Part shown: positions 15,853 to 23,070 of the stretch, one piece after another
Position numbering within the stretch: position 1 is the stretch's first letter
Layout: each line of letters opens with the position of its first letter
Source of the DNA: CAUZEO01 sp963578625
GTDB taxonomy: Bacteria > Verrucomicrobiota > Kiritimatiellia > SLOV01
Assembly: GCA_963578625.1 (NCBI GenBank)
Contig: CAUZEO010000033.1
Location: 1 to 24,989, forward strand
Reading direction: 5' to 3'
DNA length: 24,989 nucleotides
Notes under the pieces: generated by a model
Databases searched by the model: none
What the model was told of the DNA's origin: nothing
The model's input: only the letters and a program-made list of their open reading frames with translations
Position numbers and translations under genes: made by a program

Positions 15853-16911
15853 GTGAGTGACTCTCTTCTTACGTACGCGATTGTAGGATGCGGAAATTTT
15901 ACCCGCGGCGCGCTTCCGGGAATGATGTCGGCCGAGGGGTGGGAGTTGGTGGCGGCGATGGAACCCGACGCCGGAAAGCTCGCGGAGACGGGAGCCGCGG
16001 CCGGACTTGGCGAGGATCAATTGTTTCAGGACGAAGCCGGTCTATATGGGACGCACCGGCCGGATCTGGTTTTTGTCCATTCGCCGCTCGGGTTTCACGT
16101 GGAAAACTGCCGGAGGGCGTTGGAGGCAGGGTGCCACGTTTGCTGCCAAAAGCCGTTTGTGGGAAATCCTGCCGACGGCCGCGCGCTGGTAGAGATTGCA
16201 GCTCAAGCCGGGCGCTGGATCAGCGTCGGGCAGACAGCCCGCCTGGGGGACGTGTCGCTGCTGATCGACCGGGTCATTCGGGAGGGGCTGATTGGGGCCC
16301 CGGCTTTCGGACACCATACCGTGTACCGGAACCGAATGATCAATGCTTCCTCCTACACCCGAGGGGAATCGTGGCCGGTCATTCATGCCACCGGGATTCA
16401 CAACGTAGACATATATCGGATGTGGTTCCAATCCCGGGTCGCAAAGGTATCAATTCGGGGCATCGATTGTGACTGGAACCCCTATCAGGATCCCGGCGCG
16501 GTGACGGGCTGGCTGGAAATGGAATCCGGCCCGGTGATCACTTTCATGCATTCTTTCGTGAGCAAGGTGCCTCTGGATCCGAAACGCCATCCCTACGAAG
16601 ACAACATGATCCAGGGCAGCGAGGGCGCCCTTCACTGGAACGGCCCGTGGGATCGGGGACCCGTCGAGCTCCTGCGTGGCGACGCGGATTCGCCGGAACA
16701 AATCATGGGGAACCGGAACGATTTCCCGGTTGTGATGACCCGTCTCATGGATTCCCTCGCGGCCTCGATTCGCGATGGTGCTCCGGTTTTCTGCCCGGCG
16801 GACGACAACCTCTGGAGCCTGGCCGCCATGTTCGCCGCACAGCAGTCGGCCGAACGGGGTGGGGAGGTGGTGGATGTGTTGGCGTTGGGGGAGGGTGTGC
16901 TTTCGCTGTGA
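15853..16911 (+). CDS. Gfo/Idh/MocA-family oxidoreductase with QKP motif
   Basis: This 352-residue NAD(P)-dependent oxidoreductase has the two-domain Gfo/Idh/MocA fold: an N-terminal Rossmann domain (Ala-Ile-Val-Gly-Cys-Gly-Asn-Phe) and a C-terminal beta-sheet domain. The usual Glu-Lys-Pro signature reads Gln-Lys-Pro (residues 99-101), keeping the catalytic Lys but not the Glu. A His-x-x-x-Asn (His-Asn-Val-Asp) active-site segment follows (Thr-Gly-Ile-His-Asn-Val-Asp). Such enzymes oxidise or reduce sugars, inositols and pseudo-sugars; the substrate is not predictable here. GTG 15853 is chosen because a promoter appears to end just before it; TTG 15841 is the alternative and adds four residues. 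The gene ends 59 bp from a convergent, distantly related family member. Confidence 0.85.
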   Translation: MSDSLLTYAIVGCGNFTRGALPGMMSAEGWELVAAMEPDAGKLAETGAAAGLGEDQLFQDEAGLYGTHRPDLVFVHSPLGFHVENCRRALEAGCHVCCQKPFVGNPADGRALVEIAAQAGRWISVGQTARLGDVSLLIDRVIREGLIGAPAFGHHTVYRNRMINASSYTRGESWPVIHATGIHNVDIYRMWFQSRVAKVSIRGIDCDWNPYQDPGAVTGWLEMESGPVITFMHSFVSKVPLDPKRHPYEDNMIQGSEGALHWNGPWDRGPVELLRGDADSPEQIMGNRNDFPVVMTRLMDSLAASIRDGAPVFCPADDNLWSLAAMFAAQQSAERGGEVVDVLALGEGVLSL

Positions 16912-16970
16912 TTGCCCACCGTTAGTATGACCTGTTGCTTTGTCACGGAGGGAAAATCGTCCCGAAATTC

Positions 16971-17969
16971 TTAATGGTGGTTGACTCGTGGTGCCGCGGA
17001 AGCCTTGGCCCGAATCACCATCCTGGTGGGGTGCAGCTCATCCTCCAGGCTCACCGGCAGCGACCCGAGGCCTTCTATGTCATCGAGGACGCCGCCGAAC
17101 CAGTTGTAGGGCGGTGCGCCGGCGTCGATGGGTCCGAGGTCTCTGTCGGCCAGGTAGAGGTGCGTATCGCGACCGCCGTTGACCGCCTCGACGAATCCTT
17201 TCGTTCCAAAAATGCGGAGCGCCTCGTTTCCCCACGTCCCGAATTCATTCGAGTTCAGATAATTTGCGATCGCGGTGGCGATGCCTCCGCCCTCGAGCCT
17301 CATGTTCATCGCGCTAGCCATCATCAGGCCACCTCCTTTCGGATTTCCATAGCTCGTTTCGATGGCGGAGATTGAGGAGATTTTTCTGCACCCGACCTGC
17401 TCAATAAAACGGAGTGCGTGGACGCCGTTCTGGCAAATCAAACCGCCGTCGATGCCCTCATCCTGTGGGCGCGTGTCCTTGTAGGGGTAGGATTTCTGCG
17501 CCAGTATCTGCACGACGTCGCCGATCGTGCCGGCGAGGACGATTTCGCGCATGGCCAGGTAGGGTTGCTCGAATGCAGTTCCTGCCATCTCGTGAAACTT
17601 TCTGCCGGTGCGTCGCGCTGTTTCAATGATCGCGTCGAGATCCTCTTCGGTGGTCGCGCAGGGTTTCTCGGCATAGACATGTTTGCCGTTTTCCAGGCAG
17701 GTGATGGCGTGATGTGCCTGGTCCGCGCGCCGCGGGGAGCAGAGGGAGACGAGTTCGATCCGGTCGTCTTTCAGGAGTTCATCCAGGGTGTCGTAGATGG
17801 GAATCTCCTCGCGTCCCGGAAGATCATCCGGCAGTTCCTCCCTTTGACATGCGCCCGCCGCGACGATGTTCATGCGGTGGTGGATGAACGGGGATCGGCA
17901 GATCTGATGCCCGTTCAGACCGAATATGGCGACGGAAGAACTTTTGTCGTCCTTTATGGTCGAGTGCAT
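16971..17969 (-). CDS. Second Gfo/Idh/MocA-family oxidoreductase
   Basis: This 332-residue member of the same family has a variant cofactor loop (Ala-Ile-Phe-Gly-Leu-Asn-Gly-His-Gln) in place of the usual Gly-x-Gly-x-x-Gly. It keeps the canonical Glu-Lys-Pro at 101-103. His-Ala-Leu-Arg-Phe near the middle probably carries the active-site His. Similarity to the convergent first copy is at the family level only, so this is not a recent duplication. The start is at ATG 17969; a perfect TGAGTTAACTCA palindrome begins 4 nt upstream, where a ribosome site should be, so no Shine-Dalgarno is seen. It follows the pyruvyl transferase homologue after a 192-bp gap on the same strand, so it may have its own promoter. 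Confidence 0.87.
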   Translation of the reverse strand: MHSTIKDDKSSSVAIFGLNGHQICRSPFIHHRMNIVAAGACQREELPDDLPGREEIPIYDTLDELLKDDRIELVSLCSPRRADQAHHAITCLENGKHVYAEKPCATTEEDLDAIIETARRTGRKFHEMAGTAFEQPYLAMREIVLAGTIGDVVQILAQKSYPYKDTRPQDEGIDGGLICQNGVHALRFIEQVGCRKISSISAIETSYGNPKGGGLMMASAMNMRLEGGGIATAIANYLNSNEFGTWGNEALRIFGTKGFVEAVNGGRDTHLYLADRDLGPIDAGAPPYNWFGGVLDDIEGLGSLPVSLEDELHPTRMVIRAKASAAPRVNHH

Positions 17970-17972
17970 GCT

Positions 17973-17984
17973 TGAGTTAACTCA
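17973..17984. promoter_or_regulatory. Perfect 12-bp palindrome at the start of the second Gfo/Idh/MocA gene
   Basis: TGAGTTAACTCA lies 4 nt upstream of ATG 17969. Bound protein there would block transcription or ribosome entry, so an operator is plausible. No adjacent regulator gene identifies its partner. Confidence 0.35.
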
Positions 17985-18161
17985 TGGATTTCGCAATGTG
18001 CCAGAAAATTCGCGGGCGGAACTCGTGGCACGGGCTGCCCGTGGCCTACGGAGTCCAACCAGAACCCGCGCCATGTGCCATTCGGGTCAGTGTGTTGAAT
18101 TGTTAAATCAAGCAAACCCTTGTGCAAGAGCCAAACTTCCACGTGATCCCTTCCTGTAAAG

Positions 18162-19331
18162 CTAATCCGAATCCTGCATCGTTTCTACCATCCTTCTCAT
18201 TCGCTCATGGGAGAGAGCGTGGGCATTTCTTGCCGTAGTCCGAGCGGCATCCGGATCGAGACCGATATCGACGATGCGGTCGGCGATCTCCTCGCCGATG
18301 CTCTGGTCGATTTCGAAGAGCCATGATTCCAGCCCGACGTCTCGCCACATCTGCCCTTTGCGGGTGTCCGTGGGCTGGCGGACATGCACTGCGGGCGTTC
18401 CCGCGCTCACGGCGATGATGGGTGAGTGCATTTCCAGGCTGAGAACCGCTGCCGCCCGCGCATAGACGGCGGCGGCCTCGGCGGTGAGCCAGAACCGATC
18501 GAGGACCTCGACGCGTGGTTTCACATCCTCAGGCAGCCAGTCATACAACAGCGGACGCAAGCGGGAGACTTGGTATGTCATCTCGGGTACCAGCAAGACG
18601 CGCATCCCCGTACTTCGCGCCCAGGCAATGATTGCCTCGCGCAGTTTCCGATGATCCTGTTCCGCATATTTTCTGTTCACCCCGTCCCGGTCCGGATGGA
18701 AGGGAACATTTTCAGGAAAGATCTCCCAATACGGGGTGTACCGTAGTCTCGGGATTACACAGAGGAACTCTCCCTCTGCCAGAGCTCGACCTTTCAACAG
18801 CTTCTCCGCGGCCAGGTCGTCTCGCAAGTCCAGGGCGAATGTCGAATCAGGTCCGAAGTCGATGACGGGGCCGGAGATGCCGGAAGTCCTCAAGGCGGCA
18901 AGTGAGTCGGTATCCCGGCAAAAGACGAACGCCGCGTCCGAGAGGAGTTCGGCATGTTCAACCAACTCCTCATCCCTCAGCGTCACCCCGGCGAAGCCGT
19001 ACCGCTTTCCCGCCTCGCGAGCCCTGGCCGCCTCGACGGCCCCCGCCAGCTCGGTCCCCGCGCCATGCAGGAAGAGGTCGCACCACTCCAATGCATCAGC
19101 CTGAGACTGTGCCGAGGAGGCAATGTGGAGTGCCGGGAAGCGGGTCTTCAGCTGGGCCTCAACCGCCGGGGTGAGCGGATTGGGCCACAGCGTAACCTCG
19201 GCCCGCGGCAGGTACCTTTCCAGCAGCGCCAGCACCCCCGGCGCGTGCGCGATGTCGCCGATGTTCACCGTCTGCCAGCACGAGCGAAGCAGGATTCGAG
19301 GATGGGCGTTGTTCATTCTTTTACCGATCAT
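18162..19331 (-). CDS. Polysaccharide pyruvyl transferase-family protein
   Basis: This 389-residue protein belongs to the polysaccharide pyruvyl transferase superfamily, which adds ketal pyruvate from phosphoenolpyruvate to exopolysaccharide sugars. The N-terminal Ser-Cys-Trp-Gln-Thr-Val-Asn-Ile-Gly-Asp-x-Ala signature, the Asp-Leu-Phe-Leu-His-Gly-Ala-Gly strand, and the late Ser-Leu-Glu-Met-His-Ser-Pro-Ile segment followed by Val-Ser-Ala-Gly-Thr-Pro-Ala-Val fit the family. No other polysaccharide genes are adjacent, so the acceptor is unknown; many homologues of this type are uncharacterised. Start choice is uncertain between TTG 19352, ATG 19331 and ATG 19316; 19331 has a GGGG-rich segment at about the right distance. 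The gene begins just beyond the remnant of a MOSC gene. Confidence 0.78.
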   Translation of the reverse strand: MIGKRMNNAHPRILLRSCWQTVNIGDIAHAPGVLALLERYLPRAEVTLWPNPLTPAVEAQLKTRFPALHIASSAQSQADALEWCDLFLHGAGTELAGAVEAARAREAGKRYGFAGVTLRDEELVEHAELLSDAAFVFCRDTDSLAALRTSGISGPVIDFGPDSTFALDLRDDLAAEKLLKGRALAEGEFLCVIPRLRYTPYWEIFPENVPFHPDRDGVNRKYAEQDHRKLREAIIAWARSTGMRVLLVPEMTYQVSRLRPLLYDWLPEDVKPRVEVLDRFWLTAEAAAVYARAAAVLSLEMHSPIIAVSAGTPAVHVRQPTDTRKGQMWRDVGLESWLFEIDQSIGEEIADRIVDIGLDPDAARTTARNAHALSHERMRRMVETMQDSD

Positions 19332-19352
19332 TGAGAACCCCACATTCCTCAA

Positions 19353-19779
19353 CCTCTTTTATAACAGATTGAGCGGATCCGCTCAGCAGAAAGCGCTTCA
19401 CAATATCATCTCTCCCAAACCGGACGCTCAGCTTGTAGCAAGGCTGTCGGGGCTGCGTTACCTCGAATTCTACCGAACCGATCATGGATATGGGCGGCCT
19501 CTTCGAGCAATTCTTCGGTTGTGAGGTTTTCTCCAAATGACCCCTGGGGAGGGGCTCTCCCGTCAAATTCCGACGCCAGTAGTCCTCATGCTCGGAGGGA
19601 TACACGTAGACCGCCTTGTCGATCTCCCGTGGACAGTTAAATCAGCCTGTCCGTCCCCGTCCAGATTGAGCCGTCGCACGGCAATGCGATCCGCGACCGG
19701 TTCTTTGAAGATCCTCGTCGTGACCGTTCCGCCTTTCCACTTAACTTCGCGTGGCAGGCCGACGTTGACGAAACTACAT
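19353..19779 (-). pseudogene. Decayed MOSC-domain protein gene with at least three frameshifts
   Basis: Reading the minus strand across three frames recovers a nearly complete MOSC domain, the fold of molybdenum-cofactor sulfurases and YiiM-type reductases. The first segment runs Val-Asn-Val-Gly-Leu-Pro-Arg-Glu-Val through Phe-Lys-Glu-Pro-Val to Ala-Asp-Leu-Thr-Val-His-Gly. The frame then shifts at about 19621 to Asp-Lys-Ala-Val-Tyr-Val-Tyr-Pro-Ser-Glu-His, at about 19547 to Gly-Ser-Phe-Gly-Glu-Asn-Leu-Thr-Thr-Glu, and at about 19479 to Phe-Glu-Val-Thr-Gln-Pro-Arg-Gln-Pro-Cys-Tyr-Lys. The start is also degraded: ATG 19779 is followed at once by TAG. The C-terminus loses recognisable sequence near 19380. 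The order of motifs matches the intact family, so this was once a single gene. Assembly error is unlikely because several lesions are independent. Confidence 0.85.
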
Positions 19780-20181
19780 TCGGTCTCGAACTCATTGGCT
19801 GGAAAGGGCCTTCGGAATTGTCGATGGGTCCATGGATCTGTACGTGAGCTCAGTTTTTTACTCCCGGGTCCCAATCTTCCAGCCCGTGCCATTGCGGGCG
19901 GGACGGTAGAGGTTACCGATGCGGCGACATCATCAAGTAGGTCCTACCGGGCGAGACTTGTGACGTTTTGAATGTTGTGAGGGAAATGGGGTCAGAGCTG
20001 AACGGCGCTGATTTAAGCTGTCGCTCCGATGTAGTCCCTTCATGACCCATCCATTCTCAGTACGGCGGGGACCGCCGTCCCCAAAATAGGCTCTTCGTGC
20101 TTTTCAGGCTGCTCGCTACCGAGCAAGAGAGCTCACCAGAGAAAAATCTGGAGTGCGGCGGCTGAGCGAAGCCGGCGCATT
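19780..20181. other. Intergenic stretch between the MOSC remnant and the VOC gene
   Basis: About 400 bp hold no gene. GGGGTCAGAGCTGAAC (19988-20003) resembles the ends of small IS200/RAYT-type elements, but no transposase is present. Hairpins include GGGGAC-CGCC-GTCCCC (20067-20082), TGCTCG-CTAC-CGAGCA (20110-20125) and CCAGA-N6-TCTGG (20136-20151). The last two lie within 75 bp of the VOC stop and could end the five-gene operon on the minus strand, although neither has a clean T-run. Confidence 0.35.
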
Positions 20182-20562
20182 TCAGACAATTTCGAATGCA
20201 TTTCCATCGAAGTCTTTGACGAATGTGATGGTTTTGTTGCCTTTGGGAACCATCTGGATCTCGACGTTGTTTTGCCTGCACAAGTCCAGAAAATCGGGAA
20301 GGGATTCCACCTGCAGGCAGGTATGGTCAATGGATGGTTTCGGCTCGGGACTGTCGTAGATAAAGATCTCGAAATGAGCCGCGCTTCCTACGTAATTGAT
20401 GATGGGAACCTCCGCCTCTATCCCGAACAGTGCTTGCGAGAGGGCGGCAGCTAATATTTTAGGCTCCTGTCGCTCCAGCCCGAGAATCCGTTGATAAAAC
20501 CGATCCGCATTTTCTTCGCTGCTGCAGGTCAAGCCTGTGTGTTTGAATGTCATGGCTCTCAT
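20182..20562 (-). CDS. VOC-family (glyoxalase/dioxygenase fold) protein
   Basis: This 126-residue single-domain vicinal-oxygen-chelate protein has candidate metal ligands His8 (Phe-Lys-His-Thr-Gly), the Glu of His-Phe-Glu-Ile-Phe, the His of Ile-Asp-His-Thr-Cys, and the terminal Glu of Ala-Phe-Glu-Ile-Val. The fold includes glyoxalase I, epimerases and ring-cleaving dioxygenases, so the reaction is unknown. ATG 20562 overlaps the dehydrogenase stop by one base (TGATG), so it is translationally coupled and is the last gene of the MBL-TPR-lsrF-dehydrogenase operon. An isomerase or epimerase acting on a product of that operon is the natural guess. Confidence 0.83.
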   Translation of the reverse strand: MRAMTFKHTGLTCSSEENADRFYQRILGLERQEPKILAAALSQALFGIEAEVPIINYVGSAAHFEIFIYDSPEPKPSIDHTCLQVESLPDFLDLCRQNNVEIQMVPKGNKTITFVKDFDGNAFEIV

Positions 20563-21569
20563 CAAGGGCTGATAATCACCTTGATGGCTTCCTGTCCGGC
20601 CAGAACCAGCGAGAAACCCTTGTCCGTTTCCGCGAGGGGAAGCCGGTGGGTAATCATGTCATCCACTTTTATCGTTCCCGTGGCGAGCAGTTCCAGGGCC
20701 TCTGCCAGATCTTTTGGGCCGCAGTAGTAGGAGGTGAGGATCTTGATTTCCCGGGTCCAGAAATCGTTCAAGGGAACGGTAATTTCCTTATCGGGGCCAG
20801 GGACCGTGTAGAAAACGATCGTCCCACCTTTGTCCAGGCACTGCCAGGCCTGCTCAATGGCCGACATGGCGGAAGTACAGAGCATGATCACATCCGCTTT
20901 TTTCCCGGCTTGTTCGAAATACGCGGCCGCACTTTCTTTGCCGGCATCAATCGCCGCATCAACCCCGTTTGACCTGGCGACCAGCAGCTTCGCGGGACTG
21001 ATATCCGAGGTCACAACGTTCGCGTTCATGCTCTTTGCCAGCTTGACGTGTAAAAGGCCAGAGGTGCCGCAGCCGGCAATGAATACCGTCTGGCCTTCCT
21101 TGATCCCGGCCAGTCGCTGGGCCCTGACGACACATGCCAGCGGCTCCATGAGCGTGCTTTCCTCGTAGGAAAGACTCTCCGGTAAACGGAAGGCGCCTTT
21201 CCGAACAAAGATTTCCGGGACCAGAACGTATTCCGCGAAACCGCCCGGCAATCGTTCTTTGATTTCCGTGCATTGGGGGTCATGGCCATTGCGGCAATAG
21301 GAACACTTCCCACACGACATCTTGGGGGCAATCGCCACCCGGTCGCCGCACTGGAATTGGCTAACTGCCGAACCAACGGCCACAACTTCTCCCGCTACCT
21401 CGTGGCCCTGCACCAACGGGGCACGGGGAAGACGGTACCACTCCACAATGTCACTGCCGCAGATTCCGCACGCTTCCACCTTGATGAGCATTTCCCCGGT
21501 TCCGGGCTCGGGCTGAGGACGGTCCTCAATCCGGATGTCCCGGTTGTTGTACCACATGGCGACTTTCAT
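20562..21569 (-). CDS. Zinc-dependent medium-chain alcohol/polyol dehydrogenase
   Basis: This 335-residue MDR-superfamily dehydrogenase resembles sorbitol and threonine dehydrogenases. Catalytic zinc ligands are Cys37 (Gly-Ile-Cys-Gly-Ser-Asp), His56-Glu57 (Gly-His-Glu) and Glu142. The structural zinc cluster is Cys86-x2-Cys89-x2-Cys92-x7-Cys100. The cofactor domain has Ala-Gly-Cys-Gly-Thr-Ser-Gly. It should oxidise a secondary alcohol of a polyol or sugar derivative with NAD(P), in the cytosol. The ATG lies 4 nt after the lsrF stop, and an AAGGTG within the end of lsrF serves as ribosome site, so the two are in one operon. The VOC gene overlaps its stop. The substrate is unknown but probably connected to the LsrF substrate. 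Confidence 0.9.
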   Translation of the reverse strand: MKVAMWYNNRDIRIEDRPQPEPGTGEMLIKVEACGICGSDIVEWYRLPRAPLVQGHEVAGEVVAVGSAVSQFQCGDRVAIAPKMSCGKCSYCRNGHDPQCTEIKERLPGGFAEYVLVPEIFVRKGAFRLPESLSYEESTLMEPLACVVRAQRLAGIKEGQTVFIAGCGTSGLLHVKLAKSMNANVVTSDISPAKLLVARSNGVDAAIDAGKESAAAYFEQAGKKADVIMLCTSAMSAIEQAWQCLDKGGTIVFYTVPGPDKEITVPLNDFWTREIKILTSYYCGPKDLAEALELLATGTIKVDDMITHRLPLAETDKGFSLVLAGQEAIKVIISP

Positions 21570-21573
21570 ATGG

Positions 21574-22449
21574 CTACACCTTGAGCTTCAGCTCGTTGTA
21601 CATCTCGAGCGCGTTCTCCGGCTTTACACTTTCGTGCACGACGGCGTTCACGGCGCGGATCATTGCCGTGGGTGAATCCGCCTGGAAGATGTTGCGACCC
21701 ATATCGACGCCTGACGCCCCGCCCTGCACCGCGTTGTAGGCCATGGTCAGCGCGTCCAGTTCGGCAATCTTCTTGCCTCCCGCCATCACGATCGGCACCG
21801 GGCAGGATGAGGTGACCGTTTCGAAGTCTTCATCCACGTAGTACGTCTTCACCGTCTGGGCTCCCAGTTCGGCAATAATCCGGCAGGCGAGCCGAAAGTA
21901 CTTCGCGTCACGGGCCAGGTCCTTGCCCACGGCCGTCACCCCCATCACGGGCATCCCGACACGCAGGCCGGCGTCAACCAGGCGTGTCATGTTGTGGATT
22001 GAACGCGTTTCGAATTCACCGCCGATGAAGACCTGGATCCCGACACCCGCGGCGTTCAGGCGGACCGCGTCCTCCATGTCCATCGCGATCTGCTCATCGG
22101 ACAGTTCCTTGAGAATGCTCGGCCCGCCACTGGCACGCAGCACCATCGGCCGGGTGCTGTCGGCCGGAATTGTGGACCGCAGAATGCCGCGCGTGCAGAA
22201 CAGCGCGTCGCACTCAGGGATGAGTGGGACGATATTGAGGTCGATCCGCTCCAACCCCGTGGTGGGTCCCTGGAAATACCCGTGATCAACCGCCAGCATC
22301 ACCGTGCGGCCCGTCTCCGGGTTGAACACACGCGCCAGGCGGTTCTTCATCCCCCAGTCATATTGATGGGATCCCTTTAAAAAAAAACCGGGCGCTTCCT
22401 GCGGCACGTCTTCGTGATACAACTTTCCTTCTTTATCTTTCTCCGGCAT
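21574..22449 (-). CDS. lsrF: LsrF-type 3-hydroxy-5-phosphonooxypentane-2,4-dione thiolase / DhnA-class aldolase
   Basis: This 291-residue class I aldolase-fold enzyme is strikingly like E. coli LsrF along its length: Leu-Lys-Gly...Asp-Trp-Gly-Met near the start, then Val-Met-Leu-Ala-x-Asp-His-Gly-Tyr-Phe-Gln-Gly-Pro, Cys-Thr-Arg-Gly-Ile-Leu-Arg-Ser and Gly-Val-Asp-Met-Gly-Arg-Asn. Lys201 in Val-Lys-Thr-Tyr-Tyr-Val corresponds to the Schiff-base Lys203. LsrF ends autoinducer-2 catabolism by transferring an acetyl group from a phosphorylated dione to CoA. No lsrK, lsrG, lsrR or lsr transporter genes are in the window, so the true substrate may differ. AAAGGAG lies 8 nt upstream, between the TPR stop (18 nt away) and this ATG. 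It is the third gene of a five-gene operon. Confidence 0.9.
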   Translation of the reverse strand: MPEKDKEGKLYHEDVPQEAPGFFLKGSHQYDWGMKNRLARVFNPETGRTVMLAVDHGYFQGPTTGLERIDLNIVPLIPECDALFCTRGILRSTIPADSTRPMVLRASGGPSILKELSDEQIAMDMEDAVRLNAAGVGIQVFIGGEFETRSIHNMTRLVDAGLRVGMPVMGVTAVGKDLARDAKYFRLACRIIAELGAQTVKTYYVDEDFETVTSSCPVPIVMAGGKKIAELDALTMAYNAVQGGASGVDMGRNIFQADSPTAMIRAVNAVVHESVKPENALEMYNELKLKV

Positions 22450-22467
22450 GTGATCAGCTCCTTTCAG

Positions 22468-23070
22468 CTATCTATGGTCATGTTTCCGTGTCAAGATGAT
22501 CGGCTCACCTTGCCATATTGCGGCTTGTTTCGGGGGTGGCACCGCGGTTCCCGGAAGATCTTCGATTTCATCCCACATCGATTCGAGGTCCTCGTCCTCG
22601 AGGGCGATATCCCGGTACGCAAGTTCCAAGCTGAATGCGGTGCGGAGATACGCTCGCGCGAGATCTACGTCTCCCGAGCTGCATGCATAGCACGCCAAGT
22701 TGTAAGGAATGATCGCTTCGGATGGGAATTTCTCGATTGCTTCCACAAGTATTTTTCTCGCCGAATGGATATCATGCGTCCTGCGGGTGGCATAGGCAAA
22801 CTGGACCCAGTACTCCGGTACCCCGGGATCCCCTTTTCGTAATGCGTCTGCCCACTTTACAGCGCTTTTCCAGTCTTCTTCTCCAAATGCGAGGCGGAGA
22901 AGAAGCAGATAGTAGAGAAGCGATTCGCGACGCTCTTGCGGAAGACACTCCAGTTCGGCCCGCGCTCGCTGCCACAACTTGAGATCGAGGAACCCGTCCG
23001 CGCGCTGCATCACCCGCTGTGCTTCCGCTGATGCTTCCGGGAATTCCTGCTCTGGTTCATCCGTTGTCAT
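22468..23070 (-). CDS. TPR-repeat protein
   Basis: This 200-residue helical protein has two or three degenerate tetratricopeptide repeats between about residues 15 and 155. Candidate repeats are Leu-Trp-Gln-Arg-Ala-Arg-Ala-Glu, Asp-Trp-Lys-Ser-Ala-Val-Lys-Trp-Ala, Ile-His-Ser-Ala-Arg-Lys-Ile-Leu and Asp-Val-Asp-Leu-Ala-Arg-Ala-Tyr-Leu. It has no signal peptide or membrane segment, so it is probably a cytosolic scaffold. The C-terminal tail is Pro-rich then basic, ending Lys-His-Asp-His-Arg. Its ATG overlaps the hydrolase stop by 4 nt (ATGA) and its stop is 18 nt from lsrF, so it sits inside a metabolic operon, which is unusual for a TPR protein. The partner is unknown. Confidence 0.8.
   Translation of the reverse strand: MTTDEPEQEFPEASAEAQRVMQRADGFLDLKLWQRARAELECLPQERRESLLYYLLLLRLAFGEEDWKSAVKWADALRKGDPGVPEYWVQFAYATRRTHDIHSARKILVEAIEKFPSEAIIPYNLACYACSSGDVDLARAYLRTAFSLELAYRDIALEDEDLESMWDEIEDLPGTAVPPPKQAAIWQGEPIILTRKHDHR

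Noticed and set aside
18162..19331. Exopolysaccharide biosynthesis cluster
   Set aside because: Only a single pyruvyl transferase homologue is present; no glycosyltransferase, flippase or polymerase is nearby.
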